Of a DNA stretch of 41,782 bases, positions 16,553-24,050 are shown in pieces. Under the pieces are notes generated by a model that saw nothing but the letters and a program-made list of their open reading frames with translations, searched no databases and had not been told where the DNA came from. The translations under genes and the position numbers were made by a program. The stretch spans positions 1-41,782 of IMG/VR virus record IMGVR_UViG_3300012984_000024. One strand, 5' to 3'. How positions within the stretch are numbered: the first letter of the stretch is position 1; every line of letters starts with the position of its first letter. Source of the DNA: a virus.

Positions 16553-17897
16553 CCAAATTTTTCCGCAAGAGTACCAAGAGCAAATTGACGCTGCGGAGCG
16601 GAAACGCCAGCTTGCTCAGATGCTGCAACAGCAGGCGATGGGTTTTAAGGGTGCTCAGAGCCAAGGTCGAATTGCGTCGAAAACTTCTCCCCTAGCTTGG
16701 CTAGCAAACGCTGGCACCCAAATCGGCACGGCTTACATGGCCGGTAAAGCTCAGGAAGAGGGTTCAGCCGCTAAAAAAGCTTTCGAGGCAGATCAAATTG
16801 CGGAAACACAGCGAATCCAAAATCTTCCAACGGTCGATGAGCAAATTAAAGCAGGCCAAGCGTCGAAGTTTCCTATTGCGAAGCAACTGGCAAAGACTTT
16901 ATACGACACACAGCAAAAACGTCTGGAGCTCGGCTCTAATGCCTTGAAGGACGCTGACCCTGCGACGGCGTATCAGATTGCACAGTCGGGACAGATGCCT
17001 GGGGCCTACAAGCTTCCGGAACCGAATACTCCTGCGGTTAAGACTCTGCCGGATGGAACACAGTATATCGAAACTCGGGACCGTAAGGGCCAGCCTGGGA
17101 TTCATTTCCCCCCGAAGGGAGTTAATGTTAATCTCCCAGGAAATGAAGCGAATACTGCGCTGGATATGCTTAAAACTGACCTAAAAGGTCGGCAAGGTTC
17201 TGCGGAAATTGCTCGGGATACTCTTGCAGCTAATTCTAGGGCAGTGGACGCACTGGAATCTGGCGCAAAGGCCGGTGGTGCGGAAGGTGTCAAGCAAGGT
17301 ATTCGTTCGGCGCTACAAGCATTCGGGGTTAATGTGCCGGAAAATGCTCCGACCACGCAACTTCAGCAAGCGCTGGGGAATGAGTTGTTGAATAACGCCC
17401 GGAAACTGGCACCTGTTACTGGAACGGATATTAAGGTACTTGAGGGAATTCTTGGTAATATCAACTCCGATCCAACCGCTTTGACGAAGGCTATTGCGTT
17501 TAATCATGCAATGGCGTTGAAATCTTTGGGCGGCTATAACAACTACTTGGCGGAGCAATCGGGTAATCTTAAAACCCCTTACGCTGCTGATCTATTCCGT
17601 GGGGCAGGTTCTGGCTTTGAAATGCCGAAATCTCTAATCGGGCCAGCTGCCTTTCAAGCTGAAACGGCTCGGAATTATAAAAACATCGGTGGTGATTTGA
17701 GTACGTTTATCGATCCGGTTACCGGCAAGCCGATGGACCCGAATACGCAATTCAATATCAAACAGCCGACAGCTGGTTTCCCTGGGGTTAATCCAGCTAA
17801 CGCGCCCGCTGCGCCGGTGGAGACTAATCAGCCGCTGACCATCGACCAGCTTACCCCGGCACAGAAGCAACAACTTCGGCAATTGCTAGGTAATTAA
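16545..17897 (+). CDS. Internal virion / DNA ejection protein
   Basis: 450 aa. The N-terminal 30 residues form a Gln-rich helix (QEYQEQIDAAERKRQ), followed by a small amphipathic segment (LAWLANAGTQIGTAYMAG, about 49-66). The middle is hydrophilic helix, and the C-terminus is Pro/Ala-rich and then helical (LTPAQKQQLRQLLGN). No enzyme motif is seen. Placed between a CysH-like enzyme and a larger Gly-rich ejection-type protein, it most likely belongs to the set of head-internal proteins that form the DNA channel at infection, as in P22 gp7, gp20 and gp16. Confidence 0.65.
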   Translation: MADQIFPQEYQEQIDAAERKRQLAQMLQQQAMGFKGAQSQGRIASKTSPLAWLANAGTQIGTAYMAGKAQEEGSAAKKAFEADQIAETQRIQNLPTVDEQIKAGQASKFPIAKQLAKTLYDTQQKRLELGSNALKDADPATAYQIAQSGQMPGAYKLPEPNTPAVKTLPDGTQYIETRDRKGQPGIHFPPKGVNVNLPGNEANTALDMLKTDLKGRQGSAEIARDTLAANSRAVDALESGAKAGGAEGVKQGIRSALQAFGVNVPENAPTTQLQQALGNELLNNARKLAPVTGTDIKVLEGILGNINSDPTALTKAIAFNHAMALKSLGGYNNYLAEQSGNLKTPYAADLFRGAGSGFEMPKSLIGPAAFQAETARNYKNIGGDLSTFIDPVTGKPMDPNTQFNIKQPTAGFPGVNPANAPAAPVETNQPLTIDQLTPAQKQQLRQLLGN

Positions 17898-17898
17898 T

Positions 17899-19797
17899 AT
17901 GCCAATCGTCAAACTTCCTGATGGCACTCTTGTTCAGCTCCCCGATGAAGAACAGGGGATGCTGGATAAACTCGCCTCTACAGGAAAAAAGGTTGGGGCT
18001 GACCTAGCCGCTGGTTTTGGTCAGACGGCGAATCTCATCCCAAAAGTCGCTGGCATGGCGATGAATCTGCCTAGTAAGCTGCTGACGGGGCTGGGTAATC
18101 TCACCGGCCTTGCTCCGGATATGAAGCTAAAAGTCCCTGGCAGCGAGGCTGGCCCGGCTGTTGAGGCAGTCGGTGATTCTGGTATGCAAGCCTGGGAACA
18201 ACTTGGCCGCGAATCTGGCTTTGAACCCGGCTATAAAAAAGCCATTACCCAAGGCGTCGGGGGTTCCCTGGCGTTTCCTATCGTTAACGCACAGCAGCCG
18301 GTTCGCTCGTTGCTGGGAATGACCGTCGGTGGCGGTGCAGGGGGTGCAGGTGTTGAAGCTGGAAACAAATTCCTCCCTGAAAACCCGCTGGTGGCTGCTT
18401 TGCTGGGTGGTCTTGCTGGGGGAACCGGTGCTTTTGTTGCTGGCCCTCGTCAGTCCGTGGGTAAGGCAGATATTCGGCGCGCCTTGAATGGTCTAACGCC
18501 ACAGGATTACCAAGATGCAGAACGAAATATCCAACTCTTCTCGAACGCTGGGGCTACTACGCCGACTCTTGCTGAAGCCTTTCCGCCTGGTTCTGGTATT
18601 ATGGCTCTGGCGAATAAGGTTCGTGGAGGGTACACGGACAACGCGCTCCGACTGAAAACTCAGGGGCGACCGGCGGATTTGGAGAATCTGGGTTTTGAAT
18701 CCATGAACCGGGTTGCTCCGCCAGTGGATGCGAATGCCGTGGCGAATGATACCGCTGGGGCAGCGAATCTATTTATCCAGAACCTCAAAGGGCTGCGTGG
18801 GGATGCGCTGGGTAATCGATTGCAGGGGGATATGCTGCCACCGGTGGGGGTTCGGCTGATTCGGAATGATCTGCGGAAACTTGCCGCTGCCCAGGATCGT
18901 CCGACCGCCCGCGATGCGTTTGAGGAAGTTGCCCGCGCTCTTACCTCGGCTAAGGGTGGCCCGATTATCAATACCCAAGAAGCTTCTTTTGCCCTTAAGG
19001 GTCTGAAAGACTCTGCGAAGAACCCCAATGCCGTTCTTTCTAATGGTCGGGCTATTTCTGGAGTCGATCTGTCACGGGCTATTCAAGGTGCCGAAAGCGG
19101 TATCGGGGATTTGTCGCCAGCATTTGCGCAGGGTATGGCGGATTTTAAGCGATTTTCCCGTGGCCCGGTGGCTGACGCAGTGCAAGGCCCGATTGGTGCG
19201 TTGGCTGACCGGAATCCGTTGATTGCTGGGCAGACGCCGGTGGCGAAACTAGAAGGGTTTGTTGCTGGGAATAGCCCGCAAACGGTTGAGGGCACGGCGA
19301 GGAATCTGGCTACGCCAGCCTTTACCGGTGAGCAGCCTGCGAATCCCCTCGAAATCGCGCGGGCGCTGATGCAGAATCGGACTCAGGCCGGTACGACGAA
19401 CCCCGGTGCGGCTATTCGTGGGCTGGAAGGCTCTCCCAAGCAACAGAATCTCGAAGCCCTTATTCGCGCTGGTGGGGGAAATCCCCAAGCTGCAATGGAG
19501 CCTCTTGCAGCAGCTGATCGCCTCCAGCCTTTTTCCCAACCTGCGAATATGCAGGAAATGCCTATGATGCAGTTGCGGCAGGCGCTGCTGCGACCTTTCC
19601 GTACTGCGGATATGATGCTGACGGCTTCGAGTGAGAAAAAGGTCCAGCACGAAATCGCCCAGCTTCTAGCCGATCCTGCGAATCTGAAAAAGATCCAGGA
19701 AATCGCGATGTTTAATCCGAACGTCCGCCGAGCGCTGATGGCTGAGGGCGGGATTCTCCCCTTCGTTGTTGACCAGAATAAGGATGGGGGTAAATAA
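17899..19797 (+). CDS. DNA ejection protein with membrane-active Gly-rich segment
   Basis: 632 aa, the largest of the ejection set. It starts 1 nt after the previous stop. Residues about 137-182 are a very Gly/Ala-rich hydrophobic stretch (MTVGGGAGGAGVEAG and VAALLGGLAGGTGAFVAG) that could insert into a membrane. The remainder is helical and Ala-rich with repeated QNLEALIRAGG-like helices. In P22-like phages such proteins are stored in the head and form a conduit through the cell envelope. No lytic transglycosylase motif is visible. Confidence 0.68.
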   Translation: MPIVKLPDGTLVQLPDEEQGMLDKLASTGKKVGADLAAGFGQTANLIPKVAGMAMNLPSKLLTGLGNLTGLAPDMKLKVPGSEAGPAVEAVGDSGMQAWEQLGRESGFEPGYKKAITQGVGGSLAFPIVNAQQPVRSLLGMTVGGGAGGAGVEAGNKFLPENPLVAALLGGLAGGTGAFVAGPRQSVGKADIRRALNGLTPQDYQDAERNIQLFSNAGATTPTLAEAFPPGSGIMALANKVRGGYTDNALRLKTQGRPADLENLGFESMNRVAPPVDANAVANDTAGAANLFIQNLKGLRGDALGNRLQGDMLPPVGVRLIRNDLRKLAAAQDRPTARDAFEEVARALTSAKGGPIINTQEASFALKGLKDSAKNPNAVLSNGRAISGVDLSRAIQGAESGIGDLSPAFAQGMADFKRFSRGPVADAVQGPIGALADRNPLIAGQTPVAKLEGFVAGNSPQTVEGTARNLATPAFTGEQPANPLEIARALMQNRTQAGTTNPGAAIRGLEGSPKQQNLEALIRAGGGNPQAAMEPLAAADRLQPFSQPANMQEMPMMQLRQALLRPFRTADMMLTASSEKKVQHEIAQLLADPANLKKIQEIAMFNPNVRRALMAEGGILPFVVDQNKDGGK

Positions 19798-20429
19798 TGC
19801 CTTGGAATGGCTTAGGGCTGTATGTCCTTGACCCGACGTTCTCCCCGGAGATTAACGGAACGATCGTTGATGCCGTTCGGTATAATGGTCTGACAACGGA
19901 TATTGCCGACGGTATCTCCCAGGCTCTTGCGAAGAACGGGGAGAATACTCCTACCTCGAACCTGCGAATGGGAGGCTATAAGCACACCGGCGCAGCCCCT
20001 GCAACGGCGGCAGGTCAGTATGTAACCTACGAGCAAGCGGCGAGTTTGGGGATTATTGACCCGGATGGGATTGCCTACCTCGCTCGACCTAACGTGTTTA
20101 CGAAGGGCCAGCAGGTTACTCCGGTTGCATTGACCTCAGCAACGACGGTTACTATCGACGCGGAGACTGGCAATCACTTCACAATCCTCCTTGCGCATAA
20201 TGTAAATTTCGCCAATCCCACGAATCTTCGGGATGGGGAGATTATCAACATCCTGCTGAAACAGGCTGCGACTGGAAACAAAACCATCACCTTCGGCTCG
20301 ATGTTTAAATTCATCGGCGGCACTGCCCCGACAATGACCCCGACCGCGAACTCATATGATATCTTCGCCGGGCAGTATTACGCTGCCTACGGGATTATCG
20401 TTTGTAACTACGGCAATAATTTCGCGTAA
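19797..20429 (+). CDS. Tail fibre / spike N-terminal (virion-binding) protein
   Basis: 210 aa. It overlaps the previous stop by 1 nt (TAATG). Residues about 65-88 carry the common phage fibre-stem signature NLRMGGYKHTG followed by APATAAGQYVTYEQ, which marks adsorption proteins attached to the tail. The C-terminal 100 residues are a small beta domain ending GIIVCNYG. The protein is short for a whole fibre, so receptor binding is probably done by the next two or three proteins, which it may anchor. Confidence 0.75.
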   Translation: MPWNGLGLYVLDPTFSPEINGTIVDAVRYNGLTTDIADGISQALAKNGENTPTSNLRMGGYKHTGAAPATAAGQYVTYEQAASLGIIDPDGIAYLARPNVFTKGQQVTPVALTSATTVTIDAETGNHFTILLAHNVNFANPTNLRDGEIINILLKQAATGNKTITFGSMFKFIGGTAPTMTPTANSYDIFAGQYYAAYGIIVCNYGNNFA

Positions 20430-20848
20430 TGTTTACCTTTCTGCGATTAATGGCATATTTACCGGATGTACTTTTAACATCCCAGCCATACGCTGTTGTT
20501 TTTTCAGATGAGATGGATTTTAGCGCATCGGGCACTATTTCAGGCAGGCTAGATAATTGGCCCCCGGAAGGTTCCGATCATACTGCAACTGTATTATCCG
20601 GGCAGTTGCGGAGTGTGGTACAGACGTATCCCGATTGGCCGTTTGAAGGCGCTGACCTTACGGCAACTATAGTAAGCGGCGCAGTGACTAGAGTGGTTGT
20701 AGACTACATAGACTGGCCCTTTGAGGGAAGCGATCTCACCGCCACTGTTCAATCGGGTGTTTTGACAAGGGTTGTTATAAATTACGTAGATTGGCCTTTC
20801 GAGGGCTGCGATCTTACGGCAACTGTTATTAGCGGGAGTCTGGTATGA
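20429..20848 (+). CDS. Tail-associated repeat protein (26-residue repeats)
   Basis: 139 aa. After a 42-residue hydrophobic leader it consists of three full and one partial copy of a 26-residue unit, consensus DWPFEGxDLTATVxSGxL followed by TRVVVxY. Such short beta repeats occur in phage tail proteins next to fibres. It overlaps the fibre gene by 1 nt and the next gene as ATGA. Codon and base use is more AT-rich than in the rest of the late block, so this gene was probably acquired with its neighbour. Confidence 0.7.
   Translation: MFTFLRLMAYLPDVLLTSQPYAVVFSDEMDFSASGTISGRLDNWPPEGSDHTATVLSGQLRSVVQTYPDWPFEGADLTATIVSGAVTRVVVDYIDWPFEGSDLTATVQSGVLTRVVINYVDWPFEGCDLTATVISGSLV
20555..20845 (+). repeat. 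78-bp coding tandem repeat (3.7 copies)
   Basis: Units start at residues 43, 69, 95 and 121 of the encoded protein, each 26 codons. Copies 2-4 share WPFEG and TAT-VxSG; copy 1 has WPPEG. DNA copies differ at many third positions, so the protein sequence is what has been kept. Confidence 0.8.
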
Positions 20849-21768
20849 ATATGCCAAAACAAGTTGTTATTGAGCAAGCTACGAAAGTCGCTGGTTATTT
20901 CAAGCTAGAAGTTATTCGCGCCGATGGCACTATAAAATCGACGCACGAATTTAAAAACTTGGTTTTGAATGCCGGTTTAGATCGCTGGGCTATTAATACC
21001 GCAGATGGCTTTTGTCATGTTGGAACTGGATCGGCTACTCCAGCGATTACTGATGTGGCTTTACAAACCAAAATCGCAACAACTGGCACCGGAATCTCTA
21101 ATACAACCACTGTACAAGGATCATCACCTTATTACAATCAAAATACTCGGGTATACCAATTTGCTGCTGGAGTGGCTGCTGGAAATTTAACAGAAATCGG
21201 AATTGGTTGGAATACTACACAACTTTTTTCACGGGCTTTGATTGTAGATAGCGGCGGTTCGCCTACGACTTTAACGATCCTTGCCACAGAAATTCTGAAT
21301 GTTACCTATATTTTTCGGGCGTATCCGCCAACAGCGGATAATACAGTATCTGTGACTATTAGTGGGACTAGCTATACTATTGTATCTAGGCCTAGTCTTG
21401 TGACTAATATCAATTTCTGGTCTGCACCGACCTTAACGAATGGGTTAAATACTAACAATAATAATGTATCACAACCCGCAACTTATCCGTCTACTTCTAC
21501 ACTAGGCGCGGTTACCTCTGCGCCTAGTGGGACGCAGCTGGCTTGCCCTAGTACAGCATATTCATGGGCGACTTATACTAACGGTAATTATTATCTCGAT
21601 ATTACGATATCGCTTGGAGTTGCTGACGGTAACTCAGCCGGTGGGATTGGGGCCATGAGTATTCAGCCACGATCAGGCGCTTATCAGCTTAGTTTTTCTC
21701 CAGCTATACCCAAAGATAGTACAAAAACTTTTATACTGACTGTTAGACATTTCTTTACGAGGCATTAA
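20845..21768 (+). CDS. Tail fibre / receptor-binding structural protein
   Basis: 307 aa. Residues about 30-75 show the motif found in many phage tail proteins (FKNLVLNAGLDRW followed by CHVGTGSATPAITD). After it come TEIGIGWN (about 115) and a SRALIVDSGGSPTTLTIL strand pair (about 130-147). The second half is Ser/Thr/Asn-rich and probably forms the exposed beta region. The gene is clearly AT-richer than the head genes and lacks the GGGGA words common elsewhere. This fits a recently exchanged host-recognition module. Confidence 0.7.
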   Translation: MNMPKQVVIEQATKVAGYFKLEVIRADGTIKSTHEFKNLVLNAGLDRWAINTADGFCHVGTGSATPAITDVALQTKIATTGTGISNTTTVQGSSPYYNQNTRVYQFAAGVAAGNLTEIGIGWNTTQLFSRALIVDSGGSPTTLTILATEILNVTYIFRAYPPTADNTVSVTISGTSYTIVSRPSLVTNINFWSAPTLTNGLNTNNNNVSQPATYPSTSTLGAVTSAPSGTQLACPSTAYSWATYTNGNYYLDITISLGVADGNSAGGIGAMSIQPRSGAYQLSFSPAIPKDSTKTFILTVRHFFTRH

Positions 21769-22353
21769 ATGGCTTTACCGCAAAATGCCTTATCGGTTAC
21801 AGTTGTTCCGGGGGTGTTGCTTCCTCCAGATAATTGGTCCCGGGCGAGCGATTTGGTGGATTATGACCTTGGGCCGAATGCGGTAGGTGACCCGAGTCTG
21901 GGGCTGAATTATCAGGTTTGGCAGGCAGAACTACAAGGGAATAACATCGTCTGCTTCCCCTACACTACTGGCACACCTCAAACCGTAATCACCACCGATA
22001 CCGGAATCACAGCCCTCAGCTTTAGCTTCGATCAAAATGCCCGCCCGTATGTTGTATACCAATCTGGTGCAAATACCAAACTCTACTGGTATGATTCCTC
22101 TCTCCCCGGCTTCACAACCACAACCTACACCGGGATTAGTTCCTTTTTTCTCTCTCTCGATGAGAAGCGATCGGTTGAGTCTAATAACTCAGATGTTCTC
22201 TTTCTCTATATTCGCTCATCCAATCTCTACTACCGGCAGCAACGGGATCGGTTTTTGACAGAGAGGCTGCTAAAATCTTCCCCGATTGGCGGGACGAAGA
22301 TCGTTAAAGCGGGACAGAATAATGCCCTGCGCTTTCAAATTCATTTAAGATAA
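21769..22353 (+). CDS. Virion structural protein, C-terminal tail module
   Basis: 194 aa. The N-terminal part is rich in Pro and aromatic residues (VPGVLLPPDNWSR). The second half has a recognisable pattern found near tail genes of other podophages: DVLFLYIRSSNLYYRQQRDRF (about 142-162), then IVKAGQNNALRFQIHLR at the end, with strands resembling beta-propeller blades. It directly abuts the previous stop. It is probably part of the tail or adsorption apparatus; there is no catalytic signature. Confidence 0.62.
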   Translation: MALPQNALSVTVVPGVLLPPDNWSRASDLVDYDLGPNAVGDPSLGLNYQVWQAELQGNNIVCFPYTTGTPQTVITTDTGITALSFSFDQNARPYVVYQSGANTKLYWYDSSLPGFTTTTYTGISSFFLSLDEKRSVESNNSDVLFLYIRSSNLYYRQQRDRFLTERLLKSSPIGGTKIVKAGQNNALRFQIHLR

Positions 22354-22362
22354 GGGGATAAT

Positions 22363-22584
22363 ATGGCGCCGCAGGGACAGCAACGGGCTTCGATCACAGC
22401 GGAGATTCGTGCTTGGGTGGGGGTGGGGATTGCGTTGTTTGTGAATACGGTAGGGCTGGTCTGGTGGGCAGCGACCCTGAGCGCCGAGGTCCGAGCGACC
22501 CGGGAGCTGCTAGACGCCCAGCGTACAATCTACCTCGACCACGAAACCCGTATCCGGGCGCTAGAACAGAAAAAGCCCCAATGA
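22363..22584 (+). CDS. Small membrane protein, holin- or spanin-like candidate
   Basis: 73 aa. One hydrophobic helix (about residues 19-41, VGVGIALFVNTVGLVWWAA) is followed by a charged helical tail with heptads (VRATRELLDAQ and LDHETRIRALEQ). This shape, one membrane helix plus a coiled coil, is seen in XhlA/holin-like and related small phage lysis proteins. It is the last late gene and its stop lies in the loop of a terminator hairpin. The lysis role is inferred from shape and place only; no endolysin gene is next to it. Confidence 0.6.
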   Translation: MAPQGQQRASITAEIRAWVGVGIALFVNTVGLVWWAATLSAEVRATRELLDAQRTIYLDHETRIRALEQKKPQ

Positions 22585-22593
22585 CGGGGCTTT
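22572..22593 (-). terminator. Intrinsic terminator for the leftward early operon
   Basis: AAAGCCCC (22572-22579) pairs with GGGGCTTT (22586-22593) over a 6-nt loop that contains the late operon's last stop codon. Read on the - strand the stem is followed by TTTTT, so it ends transcription coming from the HTH gene. Confidence 0.8.
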
Positions 22594-22602
22594 CGGAGAG
22601 GG

Positions 22603-22625
22603 ACCGGCTTAGGGCCGGTTTTTTT
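22603..22625 (+). terminator. Intrinsic terminator for the rightward late operon
   Basis: ACCGGC (22603-22608) pairs with GCCGGT (22614-22619) over a 5-nt loop, followed by T7 (22619-22625). It lies within the 3' end of the convergent HTH gene. With the neighbouring hairpin it gives each strand its own terminator. Confidence 0.85.
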
Positions 22626-22863
22626 CTGCCTTGATTTCTTCGATGATGGGGATGAGGCAGTAGGGTTGGTTTTGGCATTCGATTTTTCCGGCCTCCAGGC
22701 GACGGTAGTGATACCAGATTGTATGAGGGGAAACGCCGATGAATTTCGCCATTTGCTTTGGGGTTTCTCCCCTGGCTTGACATAAACCAAGATAGCCCCG
22801 GAGGCAACAATATTCCTCAGAATACGCCTTCGCAATAAGTCGGTATGATGCTGGGTTTTTCAT
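22609..22863 (-). CDS. Small helix-turn-helix protein
   Basis: 84 aa. A sigma70-region-4 or Trp-repressor-like HTH occupies about residues 33-58 (GETPKQMAKFIGVSPHTIW, then YHYRRLEAGKI). Cys residues at 19, 20, 28, 63 and 69 are unpaired. It overlaps the DUF3987-like gene as ATGA and is the last gene of the early operon. It may regulate early or late transcription or bind origin DNA; nothing in the sequence decides between these. Its 3' end contains the terminator of the opposing late operon. Confidence 0.75.
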   Translation of the reverse strand: MKNPASYRLIAKAYSEEYCCLRGYLGLCQARGETPKQMAKFIGVSPHTIWYHYRRLEAGKIECQNQPYCLIPIIEEIKAEKNRP

Positions 22864-24050
22864 AGCTTCGTTACCGTCCTTTTAACTCGGTCGATAGTGA
22901 TGTACTGAGCCTCAATCATACCCATCAGAATTTTCTCGAATACCTCTGGCTCGGGGTAATAGCGGTGCATATAGCGATAGAGGACATTGAAATCCGCTGT
23001 GCCGTTATAGCGTTCGAGGAAGGCTAGAACTTGGAGGGCGGCGTTAGAGTCTGCTGTCATACCGATTTTGTTGTAGACCTTCGGCATGTTCCCTTCGAGT
23101 TCGGTGATTAGTGCTACCGCACGCTCTAGCAAGGCGCGGGTAATCACCAGATCATTCCCCTGGGAAACCGCGAGAATCATCGCTACCTTATGGACTAGGG
23201 TTTGCTTCCGCGCGATGTAGCCGCCGATGAGAGTTTTATCCAGCTTCGGGGCTTCGACCTTATGGAAGTGTTCGTACCATTCCGTGCCCCATTGGTAGGC
23301 ATCTTCGGTCAGGGTAAAAGGCCCGACGAGTTGGGAAATTCGTTCAAGGTCGCGGGTAAGTTTGGCTTGGCGTTCTTCATAATCCGGCGGCATGTGCCGT
23401 TGGGGATAGGCGATATACCGAGACTTTTCCTCGCCATAGACGAACAGCATCCGGGAGGTTAGTCCCCCACCGATTAGGTACTGTGGGACATTCTCCGCAA
23501 TCCAGCTTGGGGTTGTGCAGGCGATCATATTCAGGCTCGGGGTGGGGATTAACAACTCCCCGTCCATCCGAGTCCGTTTTTTCATTTCGTATCCGTCCCA
23601 GATATGGATAAGCTGGTTCACCATATCAATGTCTTTCATGTTCAGAGTAATACCGAACTCGGAGGAATTGATATAGAGAGGATACTGCGTTGCGTTTTCC
23701 GTTGGGGAGATTTGGAACTCATCCCCTACTTCGAGGAAGGCGTCATAGAGAGATTGCCAGGTTAGGGTAGTCGGACCTTGGTGGATTCCGGGGATTTGGC
23801 GAAGCAGACGCATACCAAGATCAGAGGTCGAGGATTTCTGGACAATACCCGGAGGGGCTACTAACAGCGTGTAGAGATTTGGATACCAGGTAAAAGTCCC
23901 CATCGGCAGCCAAACCCTACGCCGCAACGCCGCACCAATAGTCGCCACCGCTACCCAAAAGTAGAAATACGATGGCGCTTCCCCCCAGGTGGTATTATTC
24001 ATGAACTCCGTAATCCAGTCCGGGAGTTCACGAGGTTGTGGATTTGTCAT
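22860..24050 (-). CDS. DUF3987-like ATPase (primase/helicase-type phage protein)
   Basis: 396 aa. The pattern WVAVATIGAALRRRVWLP (about 28-45), LLVAPPGIVQKSSTSD (about 62-77) in the Walker A position, and SEFGITL (about 130-136) matches phage DUF3987-like proteins, which resemble the ATPase half of primase-helicases. The P-loop is degenerate: A/P and Q replace the two usual Gly residues, but Lys-Ser is kept. It overlaps the polymerase and HTH genes as ATGA, so it is part of the replication operon and may act as replicative helicase or loader. A separate primase domain is not visible. Confidence 0.7.
   Translation of the reverse strand: MTNPQPRELPDWITEFMNNTTWGEAPSYFYFWVAVATIGAALRRRVWLPMGTFTWYPNLYTLLVAPPGIVQKSSTSDLGMRLLRQIPGIHQGPTTLTWQSLYDAFLEVGDEFQISPTENATQYPLYINSSEFGITLNMKDIDMVNQLIHIWDGYEMKKRTRMDGELLIPTPSLNMIACTTPSWIAENVPQYLIGGGLTSRMLFVYGEEKSRYIAYPQRHMPPDYEERQAKLTRDLERISQLVGPFTLTEDAYQWGTEWYEHFHKVEAPKLDKTLIGGYIARKQTLVHKVAMILAVSQGNDLVITRALLERAVALITELEGNMPKVYNKIGMTADSNAALQVLAFLERYNGTADFNVLYRYMHRYYPEPEVFEKILMGMIEAQYITIDRVKRTVTKL

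Noticed and set aside
20429-21768. Diversity-generating retroelement target
   Set aside because: No reverse transcriptase or template repeat is present; the tail repeats are ordinary tandem repeats.
22609-22863. Lysogeny repressor
   Set aside because: The HTH protein is last in the replication operon, with no divergent partner, no integrase and no attachment site in the window.
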